From DATLFP01 sp035540955 (GTDB taxonomy: Bacteria; Actinomycetota; Acidimicrobiia; Acidimicrobiales; CADCSY01): a stretch of 24,662 bases of DNA. This document shows, one piece after another, positions 22,502 through 24,662 of this stretch. Made by a program: the position numbers and the translations under genes. The stretch is from the NCBI GenBank assembly GCA_035540955.1, contig DATLFP010000117.1, positions 1 through 24,662 of the forward strand. The letters are read 5' to 3'. How positions within the stretch are numbered: the first letter of the stretch is position 1; each line of letters starts with the position of its first letter. The notes under the pieces were generated by a model that saw nothing but the letters and a program-made list of their open reading frames with translations, had not been told where the DNA came from and made no database searches.

Positions 22502-22758
22502 GCGCCGACCTCGTGGACGGTCAGGTCGTAGTCCTCGATCACCGGGTTCGTGAGGAACCGATGGGCCATGTCGTCGACCTCGGCGCGGCACGCGGCCTCG
22601 TCGGCGGCCTCGCAGGTGAACCGGATGGCCTTGCCGACCTTGACCCCGGCGATGCCGTCGAAGCCCAGGTGCGGGAGGGAGCGCTCGATGGTGCTGCCCT
22701 GCGGATCGGCGATCCCCGGCCGCAGCTTCACCTCGACGAGGACCGAGAACGTCGCCAC
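22498..22758 (-). CDS. purS: Phosphoribosylformylglycinamidine synthase subunit PurS
   Basis: An 86-aa small subunit that bridges PurL and PurQ. Seen: FSVLVEVKLRPGIADPQGST (4-23), LPHLGFDGIAGVKVGKAIRF (29-48) and FLTNPVIEDYDLTVHEVG near the end. The length is usual. The GTG at 22758 lies 12 bp after the purC stop, with a GATACT hexamer 6 nt upstream of the start. Confidence 0.95.
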   Translation of the reverse strand: MATFSVLVEVKLRPGIADPQGSTIERSLPHLGFDGIAGVKVGKAIRFTCEAADEAACRAEVDDMAHRFLTNPVIEDYDLTVHEVGA

Positions 22759-22764
22759 TCGCCC

Positions 22765-22770
22765 AGTATC
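22765..22770 (-). promoter_or_regulatory. Weak internal -10 for purSQ
   Basis: GATACT, minus strand, directly after the purC stop and 6 nt before the purS GTG. It could give an internal leaderless transcript. It lacks the first T of the consensus. Confidence 0.35.
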
Positions 22771-23622
22771 TCAGCCGGGCCAGTCGGCGAAGGACAGGCC
22801 GGTGATGCGCTCGTAGGCCTCGATGTAGCGGGCCCGCGTGGCGGAGATGACCTCGTCGGGCATGGGCGGTGCCGGCGGTGTCTTGTCCCAGCCGAGCGAC
22901 TCGGCGTAGTCGCGCACCGGCTGCTTGTCGAAGCTCGGCGGGGTGCGGCCGAGCGTCACCTGGTCAGCCGGCCAGAACCGTGAGGAGTCCTGGGTGAGCA
23001 TCTCGTCGCACACCGTCAGCTCGCCGTCGATCATCCCGAGCTCGAACTTGGTGTCGGCGATCACGATGCCGTTGAGCAGCGCCCGCTCGGCGCCCATGCG
23101 GTAGAGCTCGAGGGACACCTCGCGCGCCTGCTCGGCGATCTCCTTGCCGACGATCCCGCACGACTCCTCGTAGGTGATGTTCACGTCGTGGTCGCCCATC
23201 TCGGCCTTGGTCGACGGCGTGAAGATCGGCTCCGGCAGCTGCTGCGACTCCTGCATGCCGGCCGGCATCGGCATGCCGTTCACGGTGCCCCGCGCCTTGT
23301 ACTCCTTCCACGCCGACCCGCTCAGGTAGCCGCGCACGATGCACTCGATCTTGAGCATCTCGGCCCGCCGCGCCAGCGTGGCCCGCCCCACCCACTCCGG
23401 GGGCAGGTCGGGGATGTCGGTCGCCACGAGGTGGTTCGGCACCACGTCGCTCAGCTCGTCGAACCAGAAGTTCGACATGGCGGTGAGCACCCGACCCTTG
23501 TCGGGCACGGTCTCGCCCAGCACGACGTCGAACACGCTCAAGCGGTCGGACGCGACGAACAGCAGGAGGCCGTCGCCGGCGTCGTAGATGTCGCGGACCT
23601 TGCCGCTGTACAGATGCTTCAC
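22771..23622 (-). CDS. purC: Phosphoribosylaminoimidazole-succinocarboxamide synthase (SAICAR synthetase)
   Basis: A 283-aa enzyme that joins CAIR and aspartate using ATP. Seen: LYSGKVRDIYD (4-14), ASDRLSVFDVV (24-34), PDKGRVLTAMSNFWF, KIECIVRGYLSGSAWKEY, GIVIADTKFELGM and DEMLTQDSSRFWPAD. It is the longer PurC type (near 290-300 aa) seen in many actinobacteria. The GTG start overlaps the purB stop by 4 bp (23619-23622), so purB-purC-purS-purQ are one operon. Confidence 0.97.
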   Translation of the reverse strand: MKHLYSGKVRDIYDAGDGLLLFVASDRLSVFDVVLGETVPDKGRVLTAMSNFWFDELSDVVPNHLVATDIPDLPPEWVGRATLARRAEMLKIECIVRGYLSGSAWKEYKARGTVNGMPMPAGMQESQQLPEPIFTPSTKAEMGDHDVNITYEESCGIVGKEIAEQAREVSLELYRMGAERALLNGIVIADTKFELGMIDGELTVCDEMLTQDSSRFWPADQVTLGRTPPSFDKQPVRDYAESLGWDKTPPAPPMPDEVISATRARYIEAYERITGLSFADWPG

Positions 23623-24662
23623 AGGATCGGCTCCGGTTGGTAGTGGGCAGCTTCGGGATGGGCGTGCACGACCGTCTCGATGCGGCGCACGACGTCACGC
23701 ACCTGGCGGCGGGCGTCACCCACGAAATCGAGCGGCTCGGTGAGCAGCGACTCCAGCTGCACCTCACCGAGCGGGAAGCGGTCGTCGCGACCGAGACGCT
23801 CGACCAGGTCGTTGCCGTCGGCGCCCTTCTCCCGCTGGGCGAGGGCGACCGCGACCGCATGCTCCTTGATCACCTCGTGCGCCGCCTCCCGGCCCATGCC
23901 CGCCTTCACCGCCGCCACGAGGAACCGGGTGGTGGCGAGGAACGGGAGGTAGCGGCGCAGCTCCCGCTCGATGACCGCCGGGTAGGCGCCGAACCCGTCG
24001 AGCACCGCCATGGTGGTGAGGAGCACGCCTTCGCAGGCGAAGGACGCGTCGGGCAGCACGACGCGTCGCACCTGCGACTCGCTCACGTCGCCCTCGTTCC
24101 ACTGCTCGCCGGCGATGCTGGCCGCCATCGTGAGGTGGCCTCGGAGCACGTGCGTGAGCCCGTTGACGCGCTCGGAGGAGCGGGTGTTCATCTTGTGCGG
24201 CATGGCGCTCGAACCGACCTGCCCGGGGGCGAACCCCTCGGTGACCAGCTCGTGGCCGACCATCAGCCGGATGGTCGTCGCCAGAGACGAGCACGGCGAC
24301 GCCAGCCCCACCAGCAGGGCCACCGCCGCCAGGTCGAGCGTGCGGGGGTAGACCTGCCCGACCGAGGACAGGCGGTGGGCGAAACCGAGCTCCCCGGCGA
24401 TGCGGTGCTCGAGCTCGTCGAGCTTCTCCTCGTCGCCCTCGAAGAGGTCCAGCTGGTCCTGGCTCGTGCCGACCGGACCCTTGATCCCGCGCAGCGGGTA
24501 GCGCTCGATCATCGCCTCGAACTGGTCGAAGGCGAAGAGCAGCTCTTCGGCCGCCGACGCGAACCGCTTGCCGAGCGTGGTCGCCTGGGCCGCCACGTTG
24601 TGCGAGCGCCCGGCGATGACGAGCGCCGAGTGCTCGGCGGCGAGGCCCGCCAGCCGGGCGAG
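23619..24662 (-). CDS. purB: Adenylosuccinate lyase, N-terminally truncated by the window edge
   Basis: The frame is open to the right edge (24662); about 347 codons including the stop are visible. It cleaves SAICAR to AICAR and adenylosuccinate to AMP. Seen from the edge: LVIAGRSHNVAAQATTLGKR, IERYPLRGIKGPVGTSQDQL, then the fumarase/lyase signature GSSAMPHKMNTRSSERVNGL, and GEQWNEGDVSESQVRRVVLP. A GTG at 24596 is not the true start because the family motif RSHNVAAQ continues upstream of it. The real N-terminus is outside the window. Confidence 0.95.
   Translation of the reverse strand, partial: LARLAGLAAEHSALVIAGRSHNVAAQATTLGKRFASAAEELLFAFDQFEAMIERYPLRGIKGPVGTSQDQLDLFEGDEEKLDELEHRIAGELGFAHRLSSVGQVYPRTLDLAAVALLVGLASPCSSLATTIRLMVGHELVTEGFAPGQVGSSAMPHKMNTRSSERVNGLTHVLRGHLTMAASIAGEQWNEGDVSESQVRRVVLPDASFACEGVLLTTMAVLDGFGAYPAVIERELRRYLPFLATTRFLVAAVKAGMGREAAHEVIKEHAVAVALAQREKGADGNDLVERLGRDDRFPLGEVQLESLLTEPLDFVGDARRQVRDVVRRIETVVHAHPEAAHYQPEPIL

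Noticed and set aside
22771..24662. Purine or other riboswitch in the purine operons
   Set aside because: purC, purS and purQ have no leader of useful length, purL starts leaderless by the -10 match, and the purB leader is outside the window.

Overview
This is a very GC-rich window (hand counts of sample lines give about 70-75% in most genes) from a high-GC actinomycete, most likely an Acidimicrobiia-type member of the Actinomycetota. The assignment is inferred from the BldC-like regulator, the F420-type luciferase-like monooxygenase, the BTAD (SARP-type) fragment, the single-chain fused 2-oxoacid dehydrogenase E1, the frequent GTG starts and the many apparently leaderless starts. No 16S or other diagnostic rRNA is present, so the class is not proven.

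Layout. Positions 1-332 (+) hold the tail of a BTAD-domain regulator. It faces a divergently organised block: a 69-aa coiled-coil protein and a 565-aa membrane protein on the minus strand, and an alpha/beta hydrolase coupled to an S51-like/CysRS-tail fusion protein on the plus strand. Three tRNA genes (Glu-TTC, Asp-GTC, Phe-GAA) and a terminator follow at 4390-4687. Positions 4789-6602 are visibly less GC-rich: two tiny overlapping genes (53 and 85 aa, the latter HTH-like) divergent from an M20 amidohydrolase that has its own operator-like palindrome. A minus-strand pair follows (ACT-malic enzyme, then an atypical HAD protein), then bldC, divergent from a branched-chain amino-acid cassette (leucine/valine-type dehydrogenase, fused E1 alpha-beta, phytanoyl-CoA dioxygenase-like protein). 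A 30-bp tandem array separates that cassette from pyrE and a methyltransferase.

The right third is mainly de novo purine synthesis on the minus strand, in transcription order: purB (runs off the window)-purC-purS-purQ, then a three-gene interruption (134-aa conserved protein, SRPBCC protein, LLM oxidoreductase), then purL-purF-purM and a single-domain response regulator coupled to purM. Together these cover PRPP amidation (PurF), FGAR amidation (PurS/Q/L), AIR formation (PurM), SAICAR synthesis (PurC) and the lyase step (PurB). PyrE adds the pyrimidine PRPP step nearby.

Genes are tightly packed. Eight junctions are 4-bp (ATGA/GTGA) or 1-bp (TGATG) overlaps. Ten starts have a NANNNT -10-like hexamer 6-8 nt upstream and no clear Shine-Dalgarno, which suggests leaderless mRNAs. 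No CRISPR array, transposase, integrase, prophage gene or obvious defence system was seen. The most unusual items are the S51/CysRS-tail fusion, the response regulator fused translationally to purM, the back-to-back shared -10 region at 20859-20868, the stop-codon-bearing tandem array before pyrE, and the coiled-coil/membrane protein pair.
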